Shown piece after piece: positions 36,301 through 43,075 of a stretch of 64,000 bases of DNA. The stretch spans positions 434,001 to 498,000 of the forward strand of contig CAVTJN010000004.1 of NCBI GenBank assembly GCA_963735055.1, read 5' to 3'. The translations under genes were made by a program, and so were the position numbers. The notes beneath the pieces are model-generated. The model ran no database searches and was not told where the DNA came from. It saw only the letters and a program-made list of their open reading frames with translations. The stretch is from JBBITI01 sp963735055. Lineage in GTDB: Bacteria; Chloroflexota; Dehalococcoidia; Dehalococcoidales; UBA2162. The number at the start of each line of letters is the position of its first letter. Position 1 is the first letter of the stretch.

Positions 36301-36452
36301 GGGAAATGGTTCTCCGGCCGGAGTTGGCTGACTACATCAGGCAGGAAACGCTCTCCGACATCCTGGTGGAAGGGGTCCCAGCCGAGGGCGTGTTCAGCGA
36401 GGGGTTCAAACTAGATGGGCACGAGGTCAAGCTGGGCGTGCGCCGGGTGTAG
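33387..36452 (+). CDS. ileS: Isoleucyl-tRNA synthetase with swapped GIHH signature
   Basis: A 1021-residue class I synthetase charging tRNA-Ile. ATG 33387 is chosen because GGAGG lies at 33375-33380 and the longer frame runs through the T-box. The normal HIGH motif (PHxGH) reads N-P-G-I-H-H: Gly55-Ile56-His57-His58, so the first and third motif positions are exchanged. KMSKT is at 629-633. The editing domain, a CxxC zinc pair (CGTCG, CASCG, near residues 490-535) and a long C-terminal part fit the eukaryote-like IleRS2 type. A GXHH signature has been reported in a subset of IleRS2 enzymes with extreme mupirocin resistance. The gene stands alone under the T-box. Confidence 0.95.
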   Translation: MFRPVSSKVSFTELEDRTLKWWRENGIFERSVKARQDKPRFVFYEGPPFANGNPGIHHVLARVFKDVIVRYRTMKGYYVPRIAGWDTHGLPVELEIEKQLGFSSKKQIEEYGVGEFNRRCRESVFTYLKEWNSLTERIAYWVDLDKAYMTMSNDYIESVWWAVKELWDRGYVYQGYRVTPHCPRCGTSLSSHEVAQGYRDDVEDPSIYVKFKVVPSSPKKTDGQQSLAALINQPGKTACLLAWTTTPWTLPANTALAVAADAEYVAVETENGYIILASARLGPSGFAGSPVAARLKGSDLVGLRYEPLFSPADYGVPVTRMTRPPKERKRRTSGYPVIAEGFVSMEDGTGIVHVAPAYGEADYDAGQRHQLDFVHTVDLQGKVIGSYPFAGKFVKGADPLVLENLKERGLLHRSETVRHTYPFCWRCATPLVYYAKQSWYIRTTAVKDRMLEANRTIGWYPDHIKYGRFGDWLANNVDWAFSRERYWGTPLPIWKCGTCGAVECAGSVAELKGKPGFTGLNDPIDLHRPFLDEVKFACASCGGEMRRTPEVMDCWFDSGSMPFAQLHYPFDNKESFDREMKQADFICEAVDQTRGWFYSLHAISTMLFDRNSFKNVICLGLILDAKGEKMSKTRGNVVSPWQIISKYGADPLRWYLFTASPPGNARRFDEKQVLEVTRRFLLTLWNVYSFFVTYANIDAFRPGVSTEKPQLAELDRWILSELNQLVKEVDSGLDQYDPTEAGRKIETFVDRLSNWYVRRSRRRFWKSGSDNDKLAAYDTLYECLVTVSKLLAPFTPFLAEELYRNLAAGGTGRTPESVHLADFPGYDETKIDLQLSEDVRLAMDLSSLGRAARSQTGIKVRQPLPVVHFGFSSVGPSLQASLQRIKTQLLDELNVKDVKWDTKDNISPLEREGCVISGEDINCAVNPTIPESLKGEGMAREVVHRIQTMRRSAGFEIADRIVTHYDGDAAFREMVLRPELADYIRQETLSDILVEGVPAEGVFSEGFKLDGHEVKLGVRRV

Positions 36453-36562
36453 CACCGAAGCACGATCCCGGCGAGTCGTTCATTGGTCGAGCTCTCATGA
36501 GGGGATCGATACTCGGGCCTTCCCGGCGTCCTGAACGCGGCGCGGGGGCGCGGCATCCCACT

Positions 36563-37681
36563 CTATTGTTTTGGACTCGCCCCCAAAGTGGCGGAGGTCG
36601 TGTTCTGTACCTGACCGCGCCAGTATTCGATATCCACGTTCTGTCCCACTCGACCCTGGTGAATGGCTTGGCGCAGGAGGTCCGGATTCGCAACGTCGCG
36701 CCCCGCGAACTTGGAGATCACGTCGCCCGGTTTGAGTCCGGCCGCCTCTGCCGGTCCTCCAGCAACCACCTCGACGATGAGGGCCCCCTGGGTGACCGCT
36801 AAACTATACCGCGTAGTGTAGGCCTGGTTGATGTAATCCATCCTGACGCCCAGATAAGGACGGGTCACGTACCCGGAGCTGACCAGTTGCTGGATTATGG
36901 GCGCCGCCTCCTCCGTACCGATAGCATAGCCCACCCTGTCGACGCCCACCTGGGATATCTTCACACTGTTGATGCCGATGACCTGGCCCGCCATGTTGAC
37001 CAGCGGTCCGCCGCTGTTCCCGGGGTTTATGGCCGCATCAGTCTCAATCAGCCCGGTCAGAGTCAGGCCCGTCCCCATGTCCAGTGACACCGACTGCTGA
37101 CTGACGATGCCTACGGTGGCCCTGATGCCTTGGCCAAGCGAATTCCCGATGGCGACGACCCAATCACCGACTCTCAGTTTGGCCGAATCACCGATCACGG
37201 CCACCGGGAGGTCGGCGCCGTCGATCCGAATTACTGCCAGGTCCGCCAGAGCATCAGTGGCGATGCTGCCCGGCAGAGCATTGTAGGAGTGCCCATCATC
37301 CGTAACGACGGTAATCCGGGTGGCGCCCTCCACCACGTGATTATTGGTAACGATTATGCCGTTCGAATCGATGATCCAGCCGGAACCGGCTCCCTCATTC
37401 GTGACCGGACGTCCAAAAATATCAGATCCGGTGGTTTCAACGTTGATTGCTACCACGGACGGTTTGACTCTGGCAACCACGTCGGCAATACTCGGGAGAG
37501 GCTCCATACTCGACCCACCCGGCACCGAGAGAGTGAACCCGGGCTGAAGGGGAGTCGTCGTCACGTTGGGGTTCGACGCCGGCGCCGGCGACGACGTCAA
37601 TGGTAGTAGTTGGCATCCGGCACTCACTGTAAGGAGCAGTGCCAGAACCAGTGAAACCAGAACATAACTTGCCCTCTTCAT
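36563..37681 (-). CDS. HtrA/DegP-like trypsin-type protease with PDZ domain, lipoprotein
   Basis: A 372-residue envelope serine protease. The start ATG 37681 gives a clean lipoprotein signal (MKRASYVLVSLVLALLLTVS, lipobox SAGC, Cys23). The trypsin-like domain carries the catalytic triad His115 (TNNHVV), Asp147 (ADLAVI) and Ser223 (NPGNSGGPL). A C-terminal PDZ domain (residues ~280-355) contains GPAEAAGLKPGD. It should degrade or refold damaged exported proteins at the outer face of the membrane. An in-frame upstream ATG (37690) would overlap the -10 box. The gene is convergent with ileS and downstream of a minus-strand promoter that leaves almost no leader. Confidence 0.93.
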   Translation of the reverse strand: MKRASYVLVSLVLALLLTVSAGCQLLPLTSSPAPASNPNVTTTPLQPGFTLSVPGGSSMEPLPSIADVVARVKPSVVAINVETTGSDIFGRPVTNEGAGSGWIIDSNGIIVTNNHVVEGATRITVVTDDGHSYNALPGSIATDALADLAVIRIDGADLPVAVIGDSAKLRVGDWVVAIGNSLGQGIRATVGIVSQQSVSLDMGTGLTLTGLIETDAAINPGNSGGPLVNMAGQVIGINSVKISQVGVDRVGYAIGTEEAAPIIQQLVSSGYVTRPYLGVRMDYINQAYTTRYSLAVTQGALIVEVVAGGPAEAAGLKPGDVISKFAGRDVANPDLLRQAIHQGRVGQNVDIEYWRGQVQNTTSATLGASPKQ

Positions 37682-37688
37682 AGAAAGC

Positions 37689-37697
37689 ATTATATCA
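37689..37697 (-). promoter_or_regulatory. Extended -10 promoter of htrA, implying a leaderless mRNA
   Basis: On the minus strand TGATATAAT (TGnTATAAT) occupies 37697-37689, and ATG 37681 follows 7 nt later. The transcript would therefore begin at or next to the start codon. No Shine-Dalgarno sequence is present. Confidence 0.5.
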
Positions 37698-37736
37698 GGA
37701 TGAGATAGCAGAGACACGGCCCGCCGGAACCGCGAG

Positions 37737-37772
37737 AAAAAGCGAACGGGGGCCGGCGTTGCCGGCCCCCGT
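37737..37772 (-). terminator. Terminator of trpB
   Basis: A 12-bp perfect stem (ACGGGGGCCGGC and complement, 3-nt loop at 37758-37760) followed, reading the minus strand, by TCGC and a run of five T. It lies about 20 nt beyond the trpB stop. Confidence 0.85.
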
Positions 37773-37789
37773 CACACATCAGCGGCAGT

Positions 37790-39157
37790 CTAGCCTTTCG
37801 GTACTACTGGGAGTTCTGCCAGGGCTTCCTTTACTTTCTCCGCGGGGTAGGCAAAGTCCTGCAGCTTCCCGGCGAGGTATTCCTCGTAGGCGCCCAGGTC
37901 GAAATGCCCGTGACCGGACAGGTTGAACAGAATCGTCTTTCGCTGCTTGGCCTCACGGCACGCGAGCGCCTCATCAATGACGACTTTGATGGCGTGGTTC
38001 GACTCCGGAGCAGGCAGGATACCTTCGTTCCGAGCGAACTTGACACCAGCCTCGAACACCGGCTTCTGAAATTCCGCCCGTGCTTCGATAAGACCCAACT
38101 TGTAGAGATGGCTGATGATCGGCGCCATCCCGTGGTAGCGGAGCCCGCCCGCATGGACTGGCGGCGGCATGAAGGTGTGGCCCAGAGTGTACATCATCAG
38201 CAGCGGCGTCATACCCACGTTATCGCCAAAATCATACGCGCACACCCCCTTGGTGAGGGTGGGACACGCCTGAGGCTCCACCGCGATGAAACGCGTCTTC
38301 GGCCTTTTACCGCTGATCTTCTCGCGGACGAACGGCATGGCAATACCGGCGAAGTTCGAGCCGCCGCCGACGCAGCCCACAACAATGTCGGGATAGTCGC
38401 CGGCCATTTCCATCTGCTTCATCGCTTCCTGACCGATGATCGTCTGGTGCATCAGGACATGGTTCAGGACGCTGCCCAGCGAGTATCGTGTATTCTCATG
38501 AGTGACACAATCTTCAATTGCCTCGCTGATGGCAAGGCCCAGGCTACCGGGAGAATTCGGATCCTTGGCGAGCACCTGGCGCCCCGCGTTCGTGTCCTTA
38601 CTGGGGCTTGCCACGCACTTCGCACCCCACGTCTCCATCAGAATCCGGCGATACGGCTTCTGCTGAAAGCTCACGTTCACCATGTATACCTTGAGCTCAA
38701 TGCCGAACTGCATGCATCCCAGCGACAGAGCGCTACCCCACTGGCCAGCGCCCGTCTCCGTGACCAGCCGCTTAATGCCCTCTTTCTTGTTGTAGTACGC
38801 CTGGGGGATCGCGGTGTTGGGCTTGTGGCTGCCCGCAGGGCTCGTCCCCTCGTACTTATAGTAGATCTTGGCCGGTGTATCCAGGGCTTTTTCGAGGCGT
38901 AGGGCGCGGTGAAGGGCAGTCGGCCTCCACACCCGGTAGGCTTGTTGCACCTCCTCCGGGATTTCGACGAATCGGTCCGGGCTGAATTCCTGCATGATAA
39001 GCGCCATCGGGAACAGCGGCTTCATGTCGTCAGGGGTCACCGGTTTCTTCGTCCCCGGGTGCAACGGCGGCGGCAGCGGTTCCGGCAGGTCCGGCAGTAT
39101 GTTATACCACGAGGTAGGCATATCGTTTTCGTCTAAATGGAACTTGGTCTGGTCCAC
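37790..39157 (-). CDS. trpB: Tryptophan synthase beta chain, TrpB2 type
   Basis: A 455-residue PLP enzyme converting indole and serine to tryptophan. The length and the N-terminal block (WYNILPDLPEPLPPPLHPGT) are characteristic of the TrpB2 branch rather than classical TrpB1. PLP Lys112 lies in GSHKPNTA; the glycine-rich phosphate loop is GCVGGGSNF. It starts at GTG 39157 with AAGGAG upstream. No trpA follows, as is typical of TrpB2, which often acts as a stand-alone indole-salvage enzyme. Control by a Trp-specific T-box fits this role. Confidence 0.95.
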   Translation of the reverse strand: MDQTKFHLDENDMPTSWYNILPDLPEPLPPPLHPGTKKPVTPDDMKPLFPMALIMQEFSPDRFVEIPEEVQQAYRVWRPTALHRALRLEKALDTPAKIYYKYEGTSPAGSHKPNTAIPQAYYNKKEGIKRLVTETGAGQWGSALSLGCMQFGIELKVYMVNVSFQQKPYRRILMETWGAKCVASPSKDTNAGRQVLAKDPNSPGSLGLAISEAIEDCVTHENTRYSLGSVLNHVLMHQTIIGQEAMKQMEMAGDYPDIVVGCVGGGSNFAGIAMPFVREKISGKRPKTRFIAVEPQACPTLTKGVCAYDFGDNVGMTPLLMMYTLGHTFMPPPVHAGGLRYHGMAPIISHLYKLGLIEARAEFQKPVFEAGVKFARNEGILPAPESNHAIKVVIDEALACREAKQRKTILFNLSGHGHFDLGAYEEYLAGKLQDFAYPAEKVKEALAELPVVPKG

Positions 39158-39269
39158 GATGATTTCTCCTTCCTACTACTTTATGACCGACTCTCCAGAA
39201 GGCCCGCCTGAGGCGGGCTTAGCCACAACCACATTACTCTTGCCACCGCGCCACTCCTTGCTAAAATAG

Positions 39270-39568
39270 AAAAAGCCTCCTGCCCTGAAGGGGCAGAAGG
39301 CTCGCTTCCACGGTGCCACCCTTCTTAATCCTTCACCACGAAGGATCCTCTCAATCGGCCGTCGTCCCTGCGAAATGGTCAACGACCCGGGATCAGATTA
39401 CGCTTCCCCTGCGGCAACTTCTACTCGTCCCGAAAAGTCAGGACTTTTGATTCGCGGCTCCCAAGTCCATTCGGCCCCTGCGCAGGCGCCGGGCTCACAC
39501 CTTGCCCCGGCTCTCTTGGCCTCGCTTTGAAGCGTACTAGCCCTGTTCTCAGCCTTTCCTATTGAATT
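39270..39568 (-). promoter_or_regulatory. T-box riboswitch controlling trpB (specifier TGG)
   Basis: Read on the minus strand, the T-box AGGGTGGCACCGTG (plus 39309-39322) precedes a terminator (arms at 39291-39302 and 39274-39285, then five T). The stem I region contains GGTGTGAGCC and a specifier loop GAATGGAC with TGG at 39479-39477, the tryptophan codon. A further hairpin (GCCCGCC/GGCGGGC, 39202-39218) lies between the T-box terminator and the start codon. Uncharged tRNA-Trp should relieve termination. Confidence 0.92.
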
Positions 39569-39574
39569 GGCGTG

Positions 39575-39604
39575 ATTATACTGTACCTGCAGTGACCGTG
39601 TCAA
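39575..39604 (-). promoter_or_regulatory. Consensus promoter of the trpB T-box leader
   Basis: On the minus strand a perfect TTGACA (39604-39599) and perfect TATAAT (39580-39575) are separated by 18 nt. The start near 39568 gives a leader of about 410 nt. Confidence 0.85.
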
Positions 39605-39746
39605 CATACTGTTGCGTCCAAGCACCTCAGCAAGGCACGACGGCGTGCTGTAGCCTTCGTGCGGCGCTACGATGCTGGTACGCTCAAACTTGACACCCCA
39701 TAGTATAATAGTAACTGATACAAAGTTAGGGGAAGCATGCCTTAAG

Positions 39747-40007
39747 ATGGGACGCAGGTCGAGTATAGAAGTTATCGCTGACATGCTCCGCCTCGGCGAG
39801 GCCGGGAAGACGGAGATAATGTACAGCGCGAACATGAGCTACTTCCAACTGAAGAAGTATCTCAAGTTTCTTGTCGATCGCGGTCTGGTCACTGAAGTGA
39901 CCATGGGCAACCCCAGCATCACCTATCGGATTACGCCGGATGGGCTCAAATTACTGAGGAACATCGACAACATACTCGATACCCTGGGACTGAGAGAAGA
40001 GCTTTAG
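39747..40007 (+). CDS. Archaeal-type winged-helix (HTH_45-like) regulator
   Basis: An 86-residue DNA-binding protein from ATG 39747. SSIEVIADMLRLGEAGKTEIMYSANMSYFQLKKYLKFLVDRGLV followed by the wing YRITPDGLKLL is the pattern of the small archaeal winged-helix family (PF14947), found also in Dehalococcoidia. TATAAT at 39704-39709 is the likely -10 box (no -35 at correct distance). It is divergent from the trpB T-box promoter, about 100 nt away. Targets are unknown. Confidence 0.75.
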   Translation: MGRRSSIEVIADMLRLGEAGKTEIMYSANMSYFQLKKYLKFLVDRGLVTEVTMGNPSITYRITPDGLKLLRNIDNILDTLGLREEL

Positions 40008-40085
40008 AAGAAGATATCAACGTATTTCTAGGAGCCCGATAGCGCTACCGCAGCCTGCTTCGCCAACCCTGGATGGTAGCGCTCT

Positions 40086-40115
40086 TTGTTAAGACTGACA
40101 TTACTGTAATATAGT
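40086..40115 (+). promoter_or_regulatory. Probable promoter of the 117-residue ORF
   Basis: TTGTTA (40086-40091) and TATAGT (40110-40115), 18-nt spacing. The start near 40122 leaves a short leader containing GAGAGGG before ATG 40139. Confidence 0.45.
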
Positions 40116-40138
40116 TTGCGTACAGCTGGAGAGGGATT

Positions 40139-40492
40139 ATGTCTGACAAAAGGATGCTTATCTTGCCTGCCGAAGTGGTCCAGAAGATAGATGACAACCG
40201 CGGCGACGTGAGCCAGGCGGAGTTCATCGGTCTTCTGATCGACTCCCAATTCAAAGAGAAGGAAAAAGACCACAAGTACGCCACCAAAGAGGAAGTCCAG
40301 ATCTTCCAGGAAGACATGAAGAAACTTCTGAGAAGCTTCCTTGACTTCTTTGTCGGCTACGGTCTCGAGATGGGCAAGCAATCATCCGCCGGAGACTTGG
40401 AGGAGTTGACCACCAAGTTGCAGGGTTTGCAGAAGGACATGGCGTCCGACCCTGAGGTAAGAGGCGGTAAAGCCACCATCAAGTGGAAGTAG
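40139..40492 (+). CDS. Hypothetical protein with possible ribbon-helix-helix N-terminus
   Basis: A 117-residue protein without signal peptide or membrane segment. The first 45 residues (strand RMLILPAEVVQKID, then helix AEFIGLLIDSQF) resemble a ribbon-helix-helix fold. Residues 46-90 are charged and probably helical, and the tail is hydrophilic. This suggests a small dimeric DNA-binding or scaffold protein, but I do not recognise a family. It forms its own unit with promoter and terminator. Confidence 0.6.
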   Translation: MSDKRMLILPAEVVQKIDDNRGDVSQAEFIGLLIDSQFKEKEKDHKYATKEEVQIFQEDMKKLLRSFLDFFVGYGLEMGKQSSAGDLEELTTKLQGLQKDMASDPEVRGGKATIKWK

Positions 40493-40515
40493 CAGTCTAA
40501 ACCGGCTGCTCTGTC

Positions 40516-40552
40516 ACCCCCCATCCTGTCGAGGATTCGGGGGGTTTTTTTT
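40516..40552 (+). terminator. Rho-independent terminator
   Basis: CCCCCC-ATCCT pairs with AGGAT-tc-GGGGGG across a GTCG loop, followed by eight T. It lies just after the 117-residue ORF. Confidence 0.85.
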
Positions 40553-40577
40553 GCTCTTTTTCCCCTCGTGGGAGCGC

Positions 40578-40596
40578 ACTAGAACATTGTTCTAGT
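40578..40596. promoter_or_regulatory. Palindromic candidate operator
   Basis: ACTAGAAC-ATT-GTTCTAGT, 8-bp arms around 3 nt, lies just upstream of a CATAAT box (40598-40603) and about 70 nt before the methyltransferase gene. The GAAC/GTTC half sites recall LexA boxes, but the spacing is 3 rather than 4, so another repressor is equally likely. Confidence 0.4.
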
Positions 40597-40664
40597 ACAT
40601 AATACCTTCCAATGCCCTCAGGCATCTGCCATAGTGAGTCCTGCAAGAAAGGAAGGTACGGCAG

Positions 40665-41288
40665 ATGCTATACACAGTTCTAGGGATACTGGGCTTCGCC
40701 ATCATCCATCTCTCGGATCCGGCGGCAATAAGACGTTTGCCTTTGGTTAAGCCTGTTGTTTGGGTGATCGGAATCGGTCTGCTCGTCTACTCCTCGGTTA
40801 TGGCGGGGCTGTCCCCCGAGAAGTTCAGCCTGCCGTCTTGGGCAACATGGCTCGGCTGGATGCTATTCGGCTTCTCGTTCGTCTTGATATTCCTGTCCCT
40901 GTTCGTGAACCTTCCGTTTCGCAAGACATACATCACCAGGGGCGTCGGCGACCGGCTGGTTACGACGGGCATGTATGCCATCGTACGCCACCCCGGCGTC
41001 CCCTGTGCCGTACTGTTGGTGGTATCGTTCATCCTCATCTCAAGATCGTGGTTGGCGCTGGTATCCGCCCCCGTTTTCCTGCTGCTCGACGTTCTCCTTG
41101 TCACCATGCAGGACAGATTCTATTTCGGACGCATGTTTCCCGGATACGATGACTATCGTCGGCAGACGCCGATGTTGATACCGAACGCGAGAAGCATCCG
41201 AGCCTTTGTCGAGTCATTGAGACAGGCAAAGTCCCGATCAACGACCCAGGAGGAAGAAGCACATGTCAGATCTAGCTCAGCTGTTTAG
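40665..41288 (+). CDS. Isoprenylcysteine/phospholipid methyltransferase-like membrane protein
   Basis: A 207-residue protein with five hydrophobic segments. The C-terminal catalytic signature of the ICMT/PEMT family is present: GMYAIVRHPGVP (RHP, ~residue 105-115), then the D-RFYFGRMFPGYDDYRRQTPMLIP block that completes the SAM site. These enzymes methylate lipid-linked carboxylates or phospholipid head groups; the bacterial substrate is not predictable. The final 26 nt overlap the GH3-like gene, so the pair is translated together, perhaps acting on one lipid or acyl substrate (inference). Confidence 0.8.
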   Translation: MLYTVLGILGFAIIHLSDPAAIRRLPLVKPVVWVIGIGLLVYSSVMAGLSPEKFSLPSWATWLGWMLFGFSFVLIFLSLFVNLPFRKTYITRGVGDRLVTTGMYAIVRHPGVPCAVLLVVSFILISRSWLALVSAPVFLLLDVLLVTMQDRFYFGRMFPGYDDYRRQTPMLIPNARSIRAFVESLRQAKSRSTTQEEEAHVRSSSAV

Positions 41289-42891
41289 AGAAGGCCGGCA
41301 CGATGAACTGTGGCGCAAGTGCTGTGGTTTCATCGACCTTTCTCTGGATGAGTTTATGCGGGTCCAGCGGCAGTTGCTCCTGGAACAGATTGAGGCCCTC
41401 AAGAAGTGCGAGTTGGGCCAGAACGTCATGCGGGGACTCAGCCCCAGGAATATTGAGGAGTTCCGCGAACTCGTTCCGCTGACTTCCTACGAGGACTATG
41501 CCCCGTATCTGCTCAAGCGAAAATCGGCGGGCCTGCCGCGAAGGCCTATCCTCTGGCAGTACACCTCCGGTAAATCAGGGGAATATGCCTACCGCTGGGT
41601 CCCGGTCACCGCCCGGCAACTCGATGAAATTGAGCCCTTGATCTTCGCCTTGCTGCTGTTCGCCACCTGTAAACGCCGGGGGGAGGTTGCCTTCAAAGAG
41701 TCGGACCGGGTCCTTTACGGAATGGCGCCGCCCCCATACGCCACCGGAACCATGACCCGCGTCTTCCCAAACGACCTGTTCCGGTTTCTCCCCGCGATCG
41801 GCGAGGCCGAGAACCTCCCGTTCGAAGACAGGATAAGAAAAGGCTTTGATGAGGCTCTGACCGACGGCCTTGATATTTGCCTCACTCTCTCCAGCGTCGC
41901 CGTAGCCATCGGCAACCGCTTCAGTCAGCGCGGTAGTAAAACCAGCATCCGTCCCCTCCTCAGGAGGCCGAAGGCAATGGCCCGTCTGGCCAAGGGGTTA
42001 ATCGCCAGTCGGCTCGCCGGGCGGCCGCTCATGCCGCGCGACTTGTGGTCCCCAAAGGGTCTAATCACCTATGGCATCGACGGGGCTGTCTACCGCGAGA
42101 AGATCAAGGACATGTGGGGCCGGTATCCATTGGACTTCCATGGCTGCACTGAGGCCGTAATGATCGCCATGCAGACATGGGACCACGAAGGGATGACATT
42201 CGTCCCCCACCTCAACTTCCTCGAGTTCATACCCGAGGCGGAGGGGTTGAAGGCACGGCAGGACCCGACGTACAAGCCGGCGACGTACCTGCTGGATGAG
42301 GTGAAGCCGGGGAACTACGAGTTGGTCATCACCAGTTTTCACGGTGGGCCTTTTGTCCGGTACCGATTGGGCCACCTGGTCAAGATCACCGCCCTGCGCA
42401 ACGAACGTCTGGACATAGATATTCCGCAGATGGTGTTCCTTACCCGCGTCGACGACCAGATTGATATCGCCGGATTCACACGCCTGTCTGAGAAGGTGCT
42501 TTGGCAGGCGATCGAGAATTCGGGCATACCGTACGTCGACTGGACGGTACGCAAGGAGGTCGCGGACGAGCCGGCCTTGAACCTGTATCTCGAAATCAAG
42601 GACGGCGGCGACATGACCCTGCGGGAGATATCCGACACTCTCCACGGCGAATTGAAGAAGCTCGATACGCCTTATTCGGAACTGGAGACTTTCACCGGTC
42701 TGAGACCACTCAAAGTGACGCTCCTACCCACCGACGCCTTCCGTGCCTACCGCATGCGCCAGGAGGCGCTCGGGGCCGAACTGGAACAACTGAAACCTCC
42801 CCACATGAACCCCTGCGACGATATTGTAGACTTTCTGCTTGACTCCTCCGCCCAGCGGGCGGCCCTGGAGGCAGTTTCTGTAGAAGCGTAG
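41263..42891 (+). CDS. GH3-like acyl-adenylate-forming enzyme
   Basis: A 542-residue protein of the GH3 auxin-responsive promoter family, a branch of the ANL adenylating enzymes that in plants conjugate amino acids to acyl acids. The ATP-loop equivalent is QYTSGKSGEYAYRW (residues ~99-112). The tyrosine/glycine loop is FHGCTEAVM, and the hinge region is FVRYRLGH...FLTRVDDQIDIAGFTRLSE. CAGGAGG precedes ATG 41263. The bacterial substrate is unknown. Coupling to the membrane methyltransferase suggests acyl-chain or lipid modification (inference). A GC-rich stem-loop follows. Confidence 0.85.
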   Translation: MSDLAQLFREGRHDELWRKCCGFIDLSLDEFMRVQRQLLLEQIEALKKCELGQNVMRGLSPRNIEEFRELVPLTSYEDYAPYLLKRKSAGLPRRPILWQYTSGKSGEYAYRWVPVTARQLDEIEPLIFALLLFATCKRRGEVAFKESDRVLYGMAPPPYATGTMTRVFPNDLFRFLPAIGEAENLPFEDRIRKGFDEALTDGLDICLTLSSVAVAIGNRFSQRGSKTSIRPLLRRPKAMARLAKGLIASRLAGRPLMPRDLWSPKGLITYGIDGAVYREKIKDMWGRYPLDFHGCTEAVMIAMQTWDHEGMTFVPHLNFLEFIPEAEGLKARQDPTYKPATYLLDEVKPGNYELVITSFHGGPFVRYRLGHLVKITALRNERLDIDIPQMVFLTRVDDQIDIAGFTRLSEKVLWQAIENSGIPYVDWTVRKEVADEPALNLYLEIKDGGDMTLREISDTLHGELKKLDTPYSELETFTGLRPLKVTLLPTDAFRAYRMRQEALGAELEQLKPPHMNPCDDIVDFLLDSSAQRAALEAVSVEA

Positions 42892-42907
42892 GCACCACAC
42901 GCAGGCA

Positions 42908-42962
42908 AAGCCGGGGCCCCGGCCAATCACTTCACAGTAACTCCTGGACGGGGCCCCGGCTT
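42908..42962 (+). terminator. GC-rich stem-loop after the GH3-like gene
   Basis: A 14-bp perfect inverted repeat AAGCCGGGGCCCCG / CGGGGCCCCGGCTT with a 27-nt loop. There is no T tract, so its role as a terminator is uncertain. Confidence 0.45.
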
Positions 42963-42983
42963 CCGGCGCGACTTCCATGTGTG

Positions 42984-43012
42984 TTGACAACCACGCACGC
43001 TTAAGCCATAAT
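42984..43012 (+). promoter_or_regulatory. Promoter of the GGDEF/HD-GYP sensor gene
   Basis: A perfect TTGACA (42984-42989) and CATAAT (43007-43012) with 17-nt spacing. The start near 43019 gives a leader of about 57 nt. Confidence 0.75.
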
Positions 43013-43075
43013 TACCCCAACAATACATAATATGCAACCTGGACCAAACGTCACCGGCCAAGGGGATTTTCTGCT

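Noticed and set aside
39690..39709. TTGACA and TATAAT on the plus strand before the winged-helix gene
   Set aside because: The spacing is only 8 nt, so they cannot form one promoter; only the -10 box is kept as a weak suggestion.
40578..40596. LexA (SOS) box
   Set aside because: GAAC and GTTC half sites are 3 nt apart rather than the 4 nt of the Gram-positive box, and no SOS gene is adjacent.
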